Origin: Gelatiniphilus marinus
GTDB lineage: Bacteria > Bacteroidota > Bacteroidia > Flavobacteriales > Flavobacteriaceae
Length of the DNA stretch: 64,000 bases
NCBI RefSeq assembly: GCF_042678305.1
Contig: NZ_JBHUDT010000008.1
Strand: one strand, 5' to 3'
The notes beneath the pieces are model-generated. The model made no database searches and was not told where the DNA came from. It saw only the letters and a list, made by a program, of their open reading frames with translations. This document shows, piece after piece, positions 34,270 to 43,884 of this stretch (positions within the stretch are counted from its first letter, which is position 1; each line of letters starts with the position of its first letter). The position numbers were made by a program, and so were the translations under genes.

Positions 34270-35115
34270 TTAAAGCGCTAGTTTTCTAAATTCCGAAGGA
34301 TTCATGTTTTTAACAAGTTTAAATTGCCTGTTAAAATTAGACATGTTGTTAAACCCCGATTTTTCGGCTACCTCAAAAACTGTTATGTCTTTATTTGATA
34401 GTAAAAGCTTGCAGGCATGCTCTAAGCGCAATTCGTTTAAAAACTGGATATAAGTTTTGTTGGTGCGCTTTTTAAAATATTTGCAAAACGCATTTTTAGT
34501 CATGTTCGCCACTTCGGCAATCGTGTTTAAAGTAATGTCGCTTTCAAAATTATTCATGGTGTATTCAAAAACATTTCGCATTCTTCGGCCTTCGTTGTCA
34601 GAATATATTTTATCATAAATAAAGGACGATAAACTGCTGTAATTGCATTTAGAAGCGATGTTTAACAGCTCGAGCAAAAGTATAAACCGGTTTAATTTAG
34701 AGGCTTTTTCAATTTTAAAAAACAAGTCCTTAACTGTTTTTCGTTCCGATGTTATTTTAAAACCCTGTTTGGCACGTTTAAAAAAAGGTGCTAATTCCTT
34801 TAAAGAATCCAGGTAAAAAAAATCCACTCCAAACGATTCTTTGGTAAAAAACAACGATAGCATGCGCGATGTTTTCGAAGCATTGGCATCGCTTTTAAAT
34901 ACATGAGGTATATTACTGCCAATGGCCAGCACATCCCCTTTTTTATAGTCGTTTACAGTGTCTCCAACAATTAAAGTGCCAGCACCATCAGCAATAAAAC
35001 TAATTTGTATTTCTTTGTGCTGGTGCAATTTGTCGTAAAAGGCATTGCCGGAATCTACCTGAAAAATAAAGGCGTCGTCTTCGGGTTTCGGTATTTTAAA
35101 AGGCAGAACTTTCAA
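34270..35115 (-). CDS. AraC-family regulator with cupin domain, likely regulator of the hydroxyproline genes
   Basis: The open frame runs up to 35307, but the conserved part begins at a TTG at 35113-35115 (MKVLPFKIPKPEDDAF), giving 281 residues; the frame further upstream would run through the divergent control region. N-terminal cupin: LHQHKEIQISFI, GDVLAIGSNIPH. C-terminal pair of helix-turn-helix motifs: ITLNTIAEVANMTKNAFCKYF and ITVFEVAEKSGFNNMSNFNRQFK. Divergent from and 195 bp away from the catabolic genes, so a role as their activator is likely; the effector is unknown. Confidence 0.85.
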   Translation of the reverse strand: MKVLPFKIPKPEDDAFIFQVDSGNAFYDKLHQHKEIQISFIADGAGTLIVGDTVNDYKKGDVLAIGSNIPHVFKSDANASKTSRMLSLFFTKESFGVDFFYLDSLKELAPFFKRAKQGFKITSERKTVKDLFFKIEKASKLNRFILLLELLNIASKCNYSSLSSFIYDKIYSDNEGRRMRNVFEYTMNNFESDITLNTIAEVANMTKNAFCKYFKKRTNKTYIQFLNELRLEHACKLLLSNKDITVFEVAEKSGFNNMSNFNRQFKLVKNMNPSEFRKLAL

Positions 35116-35279
35116 TTTCAGTTTGATGTTTTTATTTCGTTTAAAGTTATGTCTTGGTAGGCAGCTCCAGCCTAAAAACACACAGATACTATTCAAATTT
35201 ACAACTAACCGCAAATATAAGGATAATATAATACCTAATCTGGATAAGCGCACATTATCAAAAAAAACGCGACAAGCCC

Positions 35280-35287
35280 TAACTTTG
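35280..35287 (+). promoter_or_regulatory. -7 box before the hydroxyproline operon
   Basis: TAACTTTG, 24 bp before the ATG of the DapA-family gene, matches TAnnTTTG. No TTTG -33 box is found at the right spacing, consistent with activator dependence. Confidence 0.4.
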
Positions 35288-35310
35288 GTAAAAACAAAAA
35301 ACAGCAAAAA

Positions 35311-36237
35311 ATGAGTTTAAAATGGGAAGGCGTCATGCCAGCAGTTACTACAAAGTTTACAGATCAAGATACTTTAGATTTGCAAATGTTCGAAACCAAC
35401 ATTAAAGCCCAATTAAAAGCAGGTGTACATGGTATAGTTTTGGGCGGCACCTTGGGCGAGGCCAGTACTTTATTAGATGAAGAAAAAAGCACCTTAACAA
35501 AAACCACGGTAAATATAGTAAATGGGCAAGTACCGGTTTTAATAAATGTGGCCGAACAATCTACCAAAGCCGCCATCGCAGCAGCACAAAAAGCCGAAGC
35601 CGATGGTGCCTCGGGCTTAATGATGCTGCCGCCCATGCGCTATAAATCTGGCGACAGAGAAACCGTTGAATATTTTAAAACCGTTGCAAACAGCACATCG
35701 CTGCCCATAATGATTTACAACAACCCTGTAGATTACAAAATAGAGGTAACCTTAGACATGTTCGAAGAGCTGCTAAAATGCAAAAATATAGAAGCCGTAA
35801 AAGAATCAACCCGAGATACAACCAACGTAACCAGAATTAAAAACCGCTTTGGCGACAGGCTAAAAATAATGACAGGCGTAGATACCGTGGCCCTAGAAAG
35901 CTTGCTCATGGGCGCAGACGGTTGGATAGCAGGTTTGGTATGCGCGTTCCCCGCCGAAACCGTCGCCATTTTCGAGCTGCAAAAAGCAGGCAAAATAAAA
36001 GAAGCCATAGCCATTTACCGCTGGTTTATGCCCTTGCTAGAATTAGATATAAACCCTAAATTGGTACAAAACATAAAACTAGCCGAAGTAGCCACAGGCC
36101 TAGGCACCGAAAATGTCCGAGCGCCACGTTTGCCACTTCACGGCAACGAGCGCAAGCAGGTAATCAACATCATAGAAAAAGGTTTAAAGACACGCCCAAC
36201 GTTACCAGAATATAAAAATTTAAGTACTTTGGTATAA
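35311..36237 (+). CDS. DapA-family lyase/deaminase, probable Δ1-pyrroline-4-hydroxy-2-carboxylate deaminase
   Basis: 308 residues of the class I Schiff-base aldolase barrel. GGTLGEASTLLDEEK (the usual GTTGE loop), MIYNNP with the catalytic Tyr, and EAVKES with the Schiff-base Lys164 are present. In this setting, next to 2,5-dioxovalerate dehydrogenase, a hydroxyproline epimerase and a D-amino-acid-type oxidase, the expected reaction is the deamination of pyrroline-4-hydroxy-2-carboxylate to 2,5-dioxovalerate. Dihydrodipicolinate synthase itself is less likely. Function is inferred from neighbours; family assignment is direct. Confidence 0.88.
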   Translation: MSLKWEGVMPAVTTKFTDQDTLDLQMFETNIKAQLKAGVHGIVLGGTLGEASTLLDEEKSTLTKTTVNIVNGQVPVLINVAEQSTKAAIAAAQKAEADGASGLMMLPPMRYKSGDRETVEYFKTVANSTSLPIMIYNNPVDYKIEVTLDMFEELLKCKNIEAVKESTRDTTNVTRIKNRFGDRLKIMTGVDTVALESLLMGADGWIAGLVCAFPAETVAIFELQKAGKIKEAIAIYRWFMPLLELDINPKLVQNIKLAEVATGLGTENVRAPRLPLHGNERKQVINIIEKGLKTRPTLPEYKNLSTLV

Positions 36238-36243
36238 ATAATA

Positions 36244-36346
36244 TGGGTGTTACCGCTCCAAAAAGCGGTCGGGCTTTCGGCAGTCGCTCCCTTACCCGAA
36301 GCATCGGGATCGGGGAGCTCCAACACATGCCTCAATCCCTAACACG
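36244..36346 (-). repeat. ~100 bp structured repeat, copy 2 (inverted)
   Basis: On the minus strand it runs GTGTTAGGGATTGAGG ... GGTAACACCC, so the ends pair as GTGTTA/TAACAC. Internal stems are GCTCCC/GGGAGC around CCCGA..TCGGG, and ACCGCT/AGCGGT. It lies in the 386-bp gap between the DapA-family gene and the dehydrogenase; the rest of that gap is AT-rich and holds no gene I can support. Confidence 0.7.
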
Positions 36347-36590
36347 GGCGCGTTTGCCAAGTAAGGTTTTTAATTTTAACGTTAGGGTTTTTTTTAATAA
36401 AACAAGTTAACAAAGCCGGTTTGCAGGCAAGAAAATAAGTGAGCAAGTAGTCAAGTCCCAAATCAATTCCATTATTATACCTTGAACTGCAGATTAAAAA
36501 AACATGTTAGAAATAAGACCAACATGCAAACACCAAAGCAAATCAATAAACATAGAAAAGCAATTAAAACAAATCAACAATTAAAAAAAA

Positions 36591-36623
36591 ATCCCAAGCC
36601 TATGTTGGGATAAAGCGAGGCTT
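36591..36623 (+). promoter_or_regulatory. Two competing hairpins just before the dehydrogenase start
   Basis: ATCCCAA/TTGGGAT (36591-36611) and AAGCCT/AGGCTT (36596-36601 with 36618-36623) cannot form together. The second stem ends at the base before the ATG, so it would hide the start region. Confidence 0.35.
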
Positions 36624-38207
36624 ATGATAACAGGAAAAAACTACATCGGCAATCAATTATCGGCCACAGGGAACAAAACGTTTAAAACCTTTAACCCGTT
36701 ATTGAATATTGAAAACCAATGGCACATTACCGAAGCATCAAACAGCGAAGTAAATCAAGCCGCAGATTTAGCTTCAGAAGCATTTAAAACCTATTCGAAA
36801 ATTTCAGGCGTTAAAAAAGCAGAATTCCTAAGGGAAATTGCCACCCAAATTGAAGCCTTGGGCGACGAGTTATTACAGGTTTATTCTTCAGAAAGCGGTT
36901 TGCCAAATGGCAGAGCCATGGGGGAACGCGGCAGAACACTAGGGCAGTTGCGCGCTTTTGCAAACCACCTAGAAGCAGGCAATTGGGTAGAAGCCTCTAT
37001 AGATACCGCACAACCAAACCGCCAACCCATTCCCAAAGTAGATTTAAGAAAAATGAATGTGGCCTTAGGGCCGGTTGTGGTTTTTGGCGCATCCAACTTT
37101 CCGTTGGCGTTTTCAACAGCAGGAGGCGATACCGCAGCGGCATTGGCTGCCGGATGCCCCGTAATAGTAAAATCGCACCCCATGCACGCAGCAACCGGCG
37201 AAATGGTAGCCTCGGCAATTATTAAAGCTGCCAAAAAAATCGGTTTGCCAAATGGTGTGTTTTCAAATCTTAATTCTAGTGGAATAGAAGTTGGACAACA
37301 ATTAGTAATGCATCCTAAAGTGAAAGCCGTTGGATTTACAGGTAGTATTCGTGGTGGTCGAGCATTGTACGATTTAGCTGCAAAACGCAAAGAACCTATT
37401 CCTGTATTTGCAGAAATGGGAAGCATTAACCCAGTTATCATGTTACCAAAAGCATTAAATAATCGAGCAGAAGCCATTGCCAAAACATGCTCTGGTTCAA
37501 TTACATTAGGTACTGGGCAATTTTGCACAAATCCGGGATTAATTATTGGTGTTAAGTCTCAAGGATTAACCCTTTTTGTAAACACCTTAGCTAAAGAAAT
37601 TGTAAAAATAGAACCGTCGTGCATGCTGCATCCAAACATTGCGGGGGCTTACGAAACAAACAAAGCAAAAGCATTATCTCAAAACGGGTTAAAAGTATTA
37701 GCCGGTTATGAAAATGATGTAGAGCCTAATTATGCCAGACAAGTGGTAACAACAGTTGAAGGTGATACGTTTTTAAACAACCCCACATTGCATCACGAAG
37801 TATTTGGGCCATTTTCGTTAGTTGTACAGTGCGAAGACGAGCAACAATTAGAAGAAATCATTTCTAATTTAGAAGGACAACTCACAGGTACCATAATTTC
37901 CGATGATAACGAAATATCAGAATACCAGAATATTGTGAATGCCTTACAAAATAGAGTGGGGCGCATTATATTTAACGGCGTGCCAACTGGTGTTGAGGTA
38001 TGTCCGTCCATGCAACACGGTGGTCCCTATCCGGCTTCAACAGATTCAAGGTTTACTGCCGTTGGCGTAGATTCAATAAAACGTTTTGTTAGACCTTTTA
38101 GTTTTCAAGATTGGCCTAATAATTTGCTTCCAGACGAATTAAAAAACCAAAATCCCTTGGGCATTACAAGATTGGTTAATAATGTAAAAACTACAGCTAA
38201 AATTTAA
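36624..38207 (+). CDS. 2,5-dioxovalerate (alpha-ketoglutarate semialdehyde) dehydrogenase
   Basis: 527 residues, the long aldehyde dehydrogenase subfamily that oxidises 2-oxoglutarate semialdehyde. Motifs: VVVFGASNFPLAFSTAGGDTAAALAAGCP, GFTGSIRGG, VFAEMGSINP (catalytic Glu) and GTGQFCTNPG (catalytic Cys301). The FGASNFP and GAGQFCTNPG signatures are typical of this subfamily. It is the last step of hydroxyproline degradation, giving 2-oxoglutarate with NAD(P)H. The next gene starts directly after its stop. Confidence 0.9.
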   Translation: MITGKNYIGNQLSATGNKTFKTFNPLLNIENQWHITEASNSEVNQAADLASEAFKTYSKISGVKKAEFLREIATQIEALGDELLQVYSSESGLPNGRAMGERGRTLGQLRAFANHLEAGNWVEASIDTAQPNRQPIPKVDLRKMNVALGPVVVFGASNFPLAFSTAGGDTAAALAAGCPVIVKSHPMHAATGEMVASAIIKAAKKIGLPNGVFSNLNSSGIEVGQQLVMHPKVKAVGFTGSIRGGRALYDLAAKRKEPIPVFAEMGSINPVIMLPKALNNRAEAIAKTCSGSITLGTGQFCTNPGLIIGVKSQGLTLFVNTLAKEIVKIEPSCMLHPNIAGAYETNKAKALSQNGLKVLAGYENDVEPNYARQVVTTVEGDTFLNNPTLHHEVFGPFSLVVQCEDEQQLEEIISNLEGQLTGTIISDDNEISEYQNIVNALQNRVGRIIFNGVPTGVEVCPSMQHGGPYPASTDSRFTAVGVDSIKRFVRPFSFQDWPNNLLPDELKNQNPLGITRLVNNVKTTAKI

Positions 38208-39218
38208 ATGGCACGTTCAAAATTTGTATGCATTGATGCACATACCTGCGGAAATCCGGTTCGGGTAATTGTTGAAGGCCATCCAGATTTAATTGGCCAT
38301 TCGATGAGTGAAAAACGCCAGCACTTTTTAAAAGAGTTTGATTGGATACGTAAAGGTTTGATGTTCGAACCTCGCGGGCACGATATGATGAGCGGTAGTT
38401 TTTTGTTTCCGCCGCACAACCCAGAAAACGATTTTGCCATTTTATTTATTGAAACCTCGGGTAGCTTGCCCATGTGCGGCCACGGTACCATAGGTACAAT
38501 AACCGTTGCCATAGAAGAAGGTTTAATTACACCAAAAACACCAGGTAAAATTAGAATGGAAGCACCTGCAGGTTTGGTTGAAATAGAATACAAACAAACC
38601 AATAACAAGGTAGATTGGGTAAAATTAACCAATATAAAAAGCTATTTGGCAGCAGATAATTTAACAATTGATTGTCCGGAATTGGGTGAAATTATATTCG
38701 ATGTGGCTTACGGCGGAAACTTTTATGCCATTGTAGATCCGCAGAAAAATTTTTCTGGAGTCCATAATTTTTCGGCTTCAAAAATCATTCAGTATTCGCA
38801 AGTATTGCGAGATCGTATCAACGAAAAATATCCTAATAAGTTTATTCACCCAGAAAACGAAACGATTAAAAATGTAACCCATTTAATGTGGACAGGCAGC
38901 CCAATCGATGCGGCTTCATCAGGAAGGAATGCCGTTTTTTACGGCGATAAGGCTATAGACCGAAGCCCTTGTGGCACCGGCACATCGGCACGTTTAGCAC
39001 AACTATATGCCAAAGGAAAATTAAAACTTAACGAGCCATTTATCCACGAAAGTTATATTGGTAGTAAATTTATAGCGCGCGTTGAAAAAGAAACCAAATT
39101 AGTTGGTAAATTAGCCATTGTTCCTAGCATAAAGGGTTGGGCAAAAGTTTATGGTTATAACACTATTTTTATTGATGATGAGAACGATCCTTACGCGCAC
39201 GGGTTTCAAGTCATTTAA
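38208..39218 (+). CDS. 4-hydroxyproline epimerase (proline racemase family)
   Basis: 336 residues. IDAHTCGNPVRVI at the N-terminus, SGSLPMCGHGTIG with Cys90, and DRSPCGTGTSAR with Cys255. Both catalytic cysteines are present, as in proline racemase and hydroxyproline 2-epimerase; in trans-3-hydroxyproline dehydratase the first is Thr. So it should convert trans-4-hydroxy-L-proline to cis-4-hydroxy-D-proline, feeding the FAD oxidase two genes downstream. Cytosolic. Confidence 0.9.
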   Translation: MARSKFVCIDAHTCGNPVRVIVEGHPDLIGHSMSEKRQHFLKEFDWIRKGLMFEPRGHDMMSGSFLFPPHNPENDFAILFIETSGSLPMCGHGTIGTITVAIEEGLITPKTPGKIRMEAPAGLVEIEYKQTNNKVDWVKLTNIKSYLAADNLTIDCPELGEIIFDVAYGGNFYAIVDPQKNFSGVHNFSASKIIQYSQVLRDRINEKYPNKFIHPENETIKNVTHLMWTGSPIDAASSGRNAVFYGDKAIDRSPCGTGTSARLAQLYAKGKLKLNEPFIHESYIGSKFIARVEKETKLVGKLAIVPSIKGWAKVYGYNTIFIDDENDPYAHGFQVI

Positions 39219-39249
39219 TTTAAAAGCGTTATGAATAAAAAAGTTTAAT

Positions 39250-41508
39250 ATGAAACAGATTACAATTTTATTAGTTGTGTTAATGTTGGTTTCAGCACCT
39301 TTTCAGGCACAAGAAGTTACGCAAGACCATTATAAACGTGCAGTAAGTTTCATGTATAATAATTTTAATAATAAAACGGCATTCAACCTTTATACAAATG
39401 TAAATTGGTTTAAGGATAATTCTGGAATTTGGTTTATAGATTACAGCAAAGACAAGAAAACCTATAAAACAGTTAATTTTAAAAACTACAAAGTAGCCAA
39501 TTTATTTAATCATGAAAAGTTAGCAATATCGCTTAGTGAATTATCTAAAAAATCAATTGAATCAAATCAATTATCTGTTTCAAATATTGAAAGCATAAAA
39601 AACGGCAACTTAGATTTTAGTTTTGAAGGAAAGAGATATAGCTTAAACCTAAAATCTTATCAGCTTCAATTAAAGGATGAAAAGAAAGAAGAAGCGGGCA
39701 ATAAATTCGAATCAAAATCGCCCGACGGAAAATGGATAGCATATACCAAAGCTTATAATTTGTTTGTTAAATCAACTGAAACTGGTGATACGCATCAGTT
39801 GAGTTTTGATGGAAAGAAAGATTACGAATACGCCACTTACTATGGCTGGTACGATATTATGGAAGGCGAAAATGGTGAGCGCCCAAAGCGCTTTAGTGTA
39901 AAATGGTCGGACGATTCGAAGTGGATTTCAGCAAATGTTGTCGATTTTAGAACTGCCGAAAAAATGTATTTACTAGACCACAGTATCGATACGCTTTACA
40001 AATCAAAATTGCTATCCTATTATCGTGGTTCCCCGGGCGATACCACAATGGTTCATGTTACGCCAGTTTTTTTTAATGTAGAAACCAATAAAGAAGTAAA
40101 AACCAATTTGCCAACAGGCACCCACATTAACTCTGTTGCAATACAGTGGATGAAAAATCCGGGAGAGTTGTTGGCGAACTATTCAGAGCGAGGTTATAAA
40201 AAGGAAATTCTTAAACATGTTAATTTGAATGATGGAACAGAAGAAACCTTAATAGAAGAAACCAGCGAAACCAATATCGATAATTTTTGGTTTAGAAAAT
40301 TTGGCGATAAACAAAAAATCGTCTTTTTATCAGAACGTAGTGGTTGGCGGCAACTCTATATGGTCGATATTAAAACTAAAGAAACAAAAGCTGTAACTAG
40401 GGGTAATTATTATATTAACTCCATTGTTTATACTGATGAAGATAAAGGCGACATATACTTTTTAGCATCTGGAAAGAACAAGAAAATGAATCCTTATCAT
40501 CAGCAACTTTTTCGAGTTGATTTTAAAGGAAAGATTACATTGTTAACACCTGAAAACACACATCATATTATTAATTTTTCAAAAGATGGAAAGCATTTCG
40601 TTGATAATTTTTCAACCATAAATATTCCAACTAAAACGGTTTTAAGGTCTTCAAAAAATGGTAAAATCTTAGCCGAATTAACACAAGCAAATGTTGATGA
40701 GGCACTTTCAAAAGGATGGCAATCTCCACAGGTTTTTGAGCTTACCGCTAAAGATGGCAAAACAAGCATTTATGGAGCGATGTGGAAGCCAACGAATTTT
40801 GATGCTTCAAAAAAATATCCAATCATTGATGCGACTTATACAGGGCCTCACACGCAAGTTTTTCCAAAATCATTTGATCGTGTTTTCAATAACCAATCTT
40901 TAGCGGAATTTGGTTTTATTGTAATTGGAGTAGATGGTTTAGGAACTTCGGGCCGTTCAAAAGCCTTTCACAACCATTCATATAAAAACATGGAAAACAA
41001 CCTCGAAGACCATGTTTTGGCCATTAAATATCTAGCAAATAAATATGCGTGGATAAATGTTGATAAAGTAGGGGTTTTTGGCCATTCAGCTGGAGGTTAC
41101 GATACGGGAAGAGCCATGTTAGGTTTTCCTGATTTTTATAAAGTAGGCGTTGCCAGTGCCGGAGATCACGATTTTAGAATGGAAAAAGCGTGGTGGCCAG
41201 AAATGTATCAAGGTTGGCCAGTAGATGATACTTATGAGAAAGTATCTAATATTACAAATGCGAAAAATTTAAAGGGTAAGCTATTGTTGGTTCATGGCGG
41301 GATTGATGAGAATGTAAACCCATCGGCAACCTTCAAATTGGCAGAAGCTTTAGTGAATGCCGATAAAGATTTCGATTTGCTAATTTTGCCAAGTCAAAGA
41401 CATGGTTTTCAGGGTAAAGCGAGACATTATTTTATAAAAAAAAGATGGAATTATTTTATTGAACATCTTTTAGATAAAAAACCAATTTGGGATTTTAAAT
41501 GGGAATAA
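39250..41508 (+). CDS. Exported S9 family dipeptidyl peptidase (DPP-IV-like)
   Basis: 752 residues with a signal peptide (MKQITILLVVLMLVSAPFQAQ). An N-terminal eight-bladed propeller (about 130-490) contains KSPDGKWIAYTK, and the C-terminal alpha/beta hydrolase has the nucleophile in GHSAGGYD (about residue 616; DPP-IV usually has GWSYGG), Asp in GGIDENVN and His in QRHGFQGK. Cleaves Xaa-Pro (and possibly Xaa-Hyp) from peptides, which fits its place in the hydroxyproline operon: it would release imino acids from collagen-like peptides in the periplasm. Specificity inferred. Confidence 0.85.
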   Translation: MKQITILLVVLMLVSAPFQAQEVTQDHYKRAVSFMYNNFNNKTAFNLYTNVNWFKDNSGIWFIDYSKDKKTYKTVNFKNYKVANLFNHEKLAISLSELSKKSIESNQLSVSNIESIKNGNLDFSFEGKRYSLNLKSYQLQLKDEKKEEAGNKFESKSPDGKWIAYTKAYNLFVKSTETGDTHQLSFDGKKDYEYATYYGWYDIMEGENGERPKRFSVKWSDDSKWISANVVDFRTAEKMYLLDHSIDTLYKSKLLSYYRGSPGDTTMVHVTPVFFNVETNKEVKTNLPTGTHINSVAIQWMKNPGELLANYSERGYKKEILKHVNLNDGTEETLIEETSETNIDNFWFRKFGDKQKIVFLSERSGWRQLYMVDIKTKETKAVTRGNYYINSIVYTDEDKGDIYFLASGKNKKMNPYHQQLFRVDFKGKITLLTPENTHHIINFSKDGKHFVDNFSTINIPTKTVLRSSKNGKILAELTQANVDEALSKGWQSPQVFELTAKDGKTSIYGAMWKPTNFDASKKYPIIDATYTGPHTQVFPKSFDRVFNNQSLAEFGFIVIGVDGLGTSGRSKAFHNHSYKNMENNLEDHVLAIKYLANKYAWINVDKVGVFGHSAGGYDTGRAMLGFPDFYKVGVASAGDHDFRMEKAWWPEMYQGWPVDDTYEKVSNITNAKNLKGKLLLVHGGIDENVNPSATFKLAEALVNADKDFDLLILPSQRHGFQGKARHYFIKKRWNYFIEHLLDKKPIWDFKWE

Positions 41509-42756
41509 ATGGCTAAAAGCTGCATTGTTATAGGTGCTGGTGTTATAGGGTTGTGTGCTGCTTACTATCTTAAAAAAGCAGGGCATCACGTAACAATTGT
41601 CGATCAATCCAATCTCGATTCTGGGGCGTCTTATGTCAATGCAGGGTATTTGGCGCCAAGTCATATTATTCCTTTATCTGCTCCGGGAATGATGAAAAAA
41701 GGCTTGAAATGGATGTTAAATAAATCGAGCCCGCTGTATATAAAACCACGATTAGATTTAGATTTTTTAAAATGGACTTTAGCATTTAACAAATCATGTA
41801 ACACAAAACATGTTAAAAAAGCTATCCCCGCAATCAAAGCCATTTCGCTTTTAAGTCAAGATTTATATGATGATATTAAGCAAGATGAAAACTTTTCATT
41901 TCATTACGAAAAAAAAGGTTTGCTCATGTTATGCCAAACCTATAAAGCCTTAGAAGCAGAAATTAAAACGGCAAATTTAGCAAGTCAAGAAGGCTTGAAT
42001 GCCCAAATTTTAAAGCTTGAACAGTTAAAACAATTAGAGCCAAATGTGGAGTTGAATGTAAAAGGAGCGACATACTATAAATGCGATTCGCATACCACTC
42101 CAAATGAGTTTATGGAAGAAATGAAAACACATTTAAAAAATAAAGGCGTTGTTTTTTGTACCAATGAAAAGGTTGAAGATTTAGATGTTGAGAATCATAA
42201 AATTTCAGCAATAAAAACCAATAAACAAGTTTTAAAAGCCGATGAGTTTATTTTATCAGCGGGTTCATGGAGCCCGATTTTAACTAAAAAATTAGGCCTA
42301 AAACTATTGCTACAAGCAGGAAAAGGATACAGAATAAATACAACAAAGCAAACCAATATTTTAACACCAGCTATTTTAACCGAAACCAAAGTAGCCGTAA
42401 CACCTATGAATGGTTTTACACGATTTGCCGGCACCATGGAAATTGCAGGTATTAACCATAATATAAATAAAGTTAGGGTTAATGCTATTGCCAATGCCGC
42501 TAAACGCTACTATCCAGAAATTAATTTAACTGCCGAAGAAAAAGAAAACGCTGCATGTGGTTTGCGCCCAGTTTCACCCGACGGATTACCGTATATTGGT
42601 AAATCTTCAAAATGTAAAAACTTAACCATTGCTGCTGGTCATGCTATGATGGGTTGGAGTATGGCTACGGCAACAGGGAAACTGGTTTCAGAAATTATTT
42701 CGGAACAAAAACCATCAATAATTTTAGCTCCTTATCATCCAGATAGAAAATTTTAA
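41509..42756 (+). CDS. DadA-like FAD oxidoreductase, probable cis-4-hydroxy-D-proline oxidase
   Basis: 415 residues of the DAO family. FAD motif CIVIGAGVIGLCAAYYLKKAG (residues 4-24 region, GxGxxG) followed by VDQS; C-terminal CGLRPVSPDGLPYIG and AAGHAMMGWSMATATGK. Starts at the base after the peptidase stop. The epimerase product cis-4-hydroxy-D-proline is the obvious substrate, yielding pyrroline-4-hydroxy-2-carboxylate. Glycine or other D-amino acid oxidation cannot be ruled out from sequence alone. Confidence 0.87.
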   Translation: MAKSCIVIGAGVIGLCAAYYLKKAGHHVTIVDQSNLDSGASYVNAGYLAPSHIIPLSAPGMMKKGLKWMLNKSSPLYIKPRLDLDFLKWTLAFNKSCNTKHVKKAIPAIKAISLLSQDLYDDIKQDENFSFHYEKKGLLMLCQTYKALEAEIKTANLASQEGLNAQILKLEQLKQLEPNVELNVKGATYYKCDSHTTPNEFMEEMKTHLKNKGVVFCTNEKVEDLDVENHKISAIKTNKQVLKADEFILSAGSWSPILTKKLGLKLLLQAGKGYRINTTKQTNILTPAILTETKVAVTPMNGFTRFAGTMEIAGINHNINKVRVNAIANAAKRYYPEINLTAEEKENAACGLRPVSPDGLPYIGKSSKCKNLTIAAGHAMMGWSMATATGKLVSEIISEQKPSIILAPYHPDRKF

Positions 42757-42759
42757 ATA

Positions 42760-43233
42760 TTATAATTCTAAATTTTCAATATCCAAACGCATATTAATCA
42801 TGTGTTTTTTAAACCCTACTTTTTGGTAAGCATTGATAGCGGGTATGTTATCTTCATAAACATCTAATCTAATTTCAAGAACATTTTGGGTTTTACACCA
42901 TTTTAATAAGGCATCGATTATGAGTTGGTTAAGTTGTTTGCCTCTATGCTTTTCTGAAACAAACATAAAACCTAAGTAACCCTGTTCTTTATGTTTTAAA
43001 TAAGGTCTGTCTTGTTTAATTTTAGCATAGCCAGAAGCTACAATGTCGTTTCCAATTTCAACAACAAAAACTTCAGATTTATCGCTGGTTATTAATTCGG
43101 TAATGTTGTAGTAAGTTATATGTCCTGTTTTAATTGTAGGGTCAAAAGGTCTTTCGGCTTCAATAACACCTTGCTCAAATTCCAATAAAACAGGCAGGTC
43201 CTTTAGGCTTGCTTTTCTAACAATGTAGGGCAT
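42760..43233 (-). CDS. GNAT-family N-acetyltransferase
   Basis: 157 residues. The acetyl-CoA loop is SEKHRGKQLNQLI (a weak form of Q/RxxGxG/A), with LGFMFV before it and LRLDVYEDNIPAINAYQKVGF near the end, as in GNAT proteins. Acceptor unknown. Convergent with the FAD oxidase gene and 3 bp from its stop; its own upstream neighbour (43237) is on the same strand, 3 bp away, so the two may be an operon. Confidence 0.85.
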   Translation of the reverse strand: MPYIVRKASLKDLPVLLEFEQGVIEAERPFDPTIKTGHITYYNITELITSDKSEVFVVEIGNDIVASGYAKIKQDRPYLKHKEQGYLGFMFVSEKHRGKQLNQLIIDALLKWCKTQNVLEIRLDVYEDNIPAINAYQKVGFKKHMINMRLDIENLEL

Positions 43234-43236
43234 AAC

Positions 43237-43668
43237 TTAACTGGATGTATCGGCAATAATTTTCCATTTCCCATTAATATTCTTGAATATTACCATAAAA
43301 ATACCTGTGGCGTTTCCAACGTTTCGCTTTAAATGGTATTCGCCTAAAACAAAATAAGCACCGTTGTTTATTTTAGAAATATCGTTAATTTTAAAGCTTA
43401 AAGTACCTGTGTGGTCTTTAGTGGGATATGCTTTTTTATAGCGCTCTAAGGTATTGTGCCAACCATAGGTAACACCGTTTTTGCCGTAAAATTTAAGCGA
43501 GTCGCTTTTCCAATAGCCTTCCATAAACTCTTCAATGTTATTTTTGGACCAGGCAATCCTTTGCTTTTTTAAAACTTTTTCAATGTTTTTTTTGTCTTGC
43601 TCTTCAGTAGATTGGGCATTGCCGTTACAAAAAGCAACAAGGCAAAGTATTACTAATATGTGTTTCAT
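43237..43668 (-). CDS. Exported SnoaL/DUF4440-like (NTF2-fold) protein
   Basis: I begin at the ATG (minus) at 43666-43668, which starts a signal peptide (MKHILVILCLVAFCNGNAQ); 11 more residues upstream add only hydrophobic sequence. The 120-residue mature domain has WSKNNIEEFMEGYWKSDSLKFYG, GWHNTLERYKKAYPTKD and GKWKIIAD, the pattern of DUF4440 NTF2-like domains. Function unknown. Confidence 0.75.
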   Translation of the reverse strand: MKHILVILCLVAFCNGNAQSTEEQDKKNIEKVLKKQRIAWSKNNIEEFMEGYWKSDSLKFYGKNGVTYGWHNTLERYKKAYPTKDHTGTLSFKINDISKINNGAYFVLGEYHLKRNVGNATGIFMVIFKNINGKWKIIADTSS

Positions 43669-43884
43669 AAAGGGGGAGTTAAATAAAAGTAAAAATAGCA
43701 AAATCTAATTTAAATGAGGTTGCTTGTCGATTATTTTGGCATTTGTTGTTTTTTTATCTAAAGTAGAAATCTATTGGTCGATTAAATACTGTGTTTCTTT
43801 TTGGGTTTTTTACCTTTATTAGGTAAGTAATTGATTAGTCTTCCCCCTCAGATTTATAGTTTAACCATTTAAAACGATATAGTT

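Noticed and set aside
36881..37528. 215-codon antisense frame in the dehydrogenase gene
   Set aside because: Long only because the sense gene has few antisense stops; no start context or domain.
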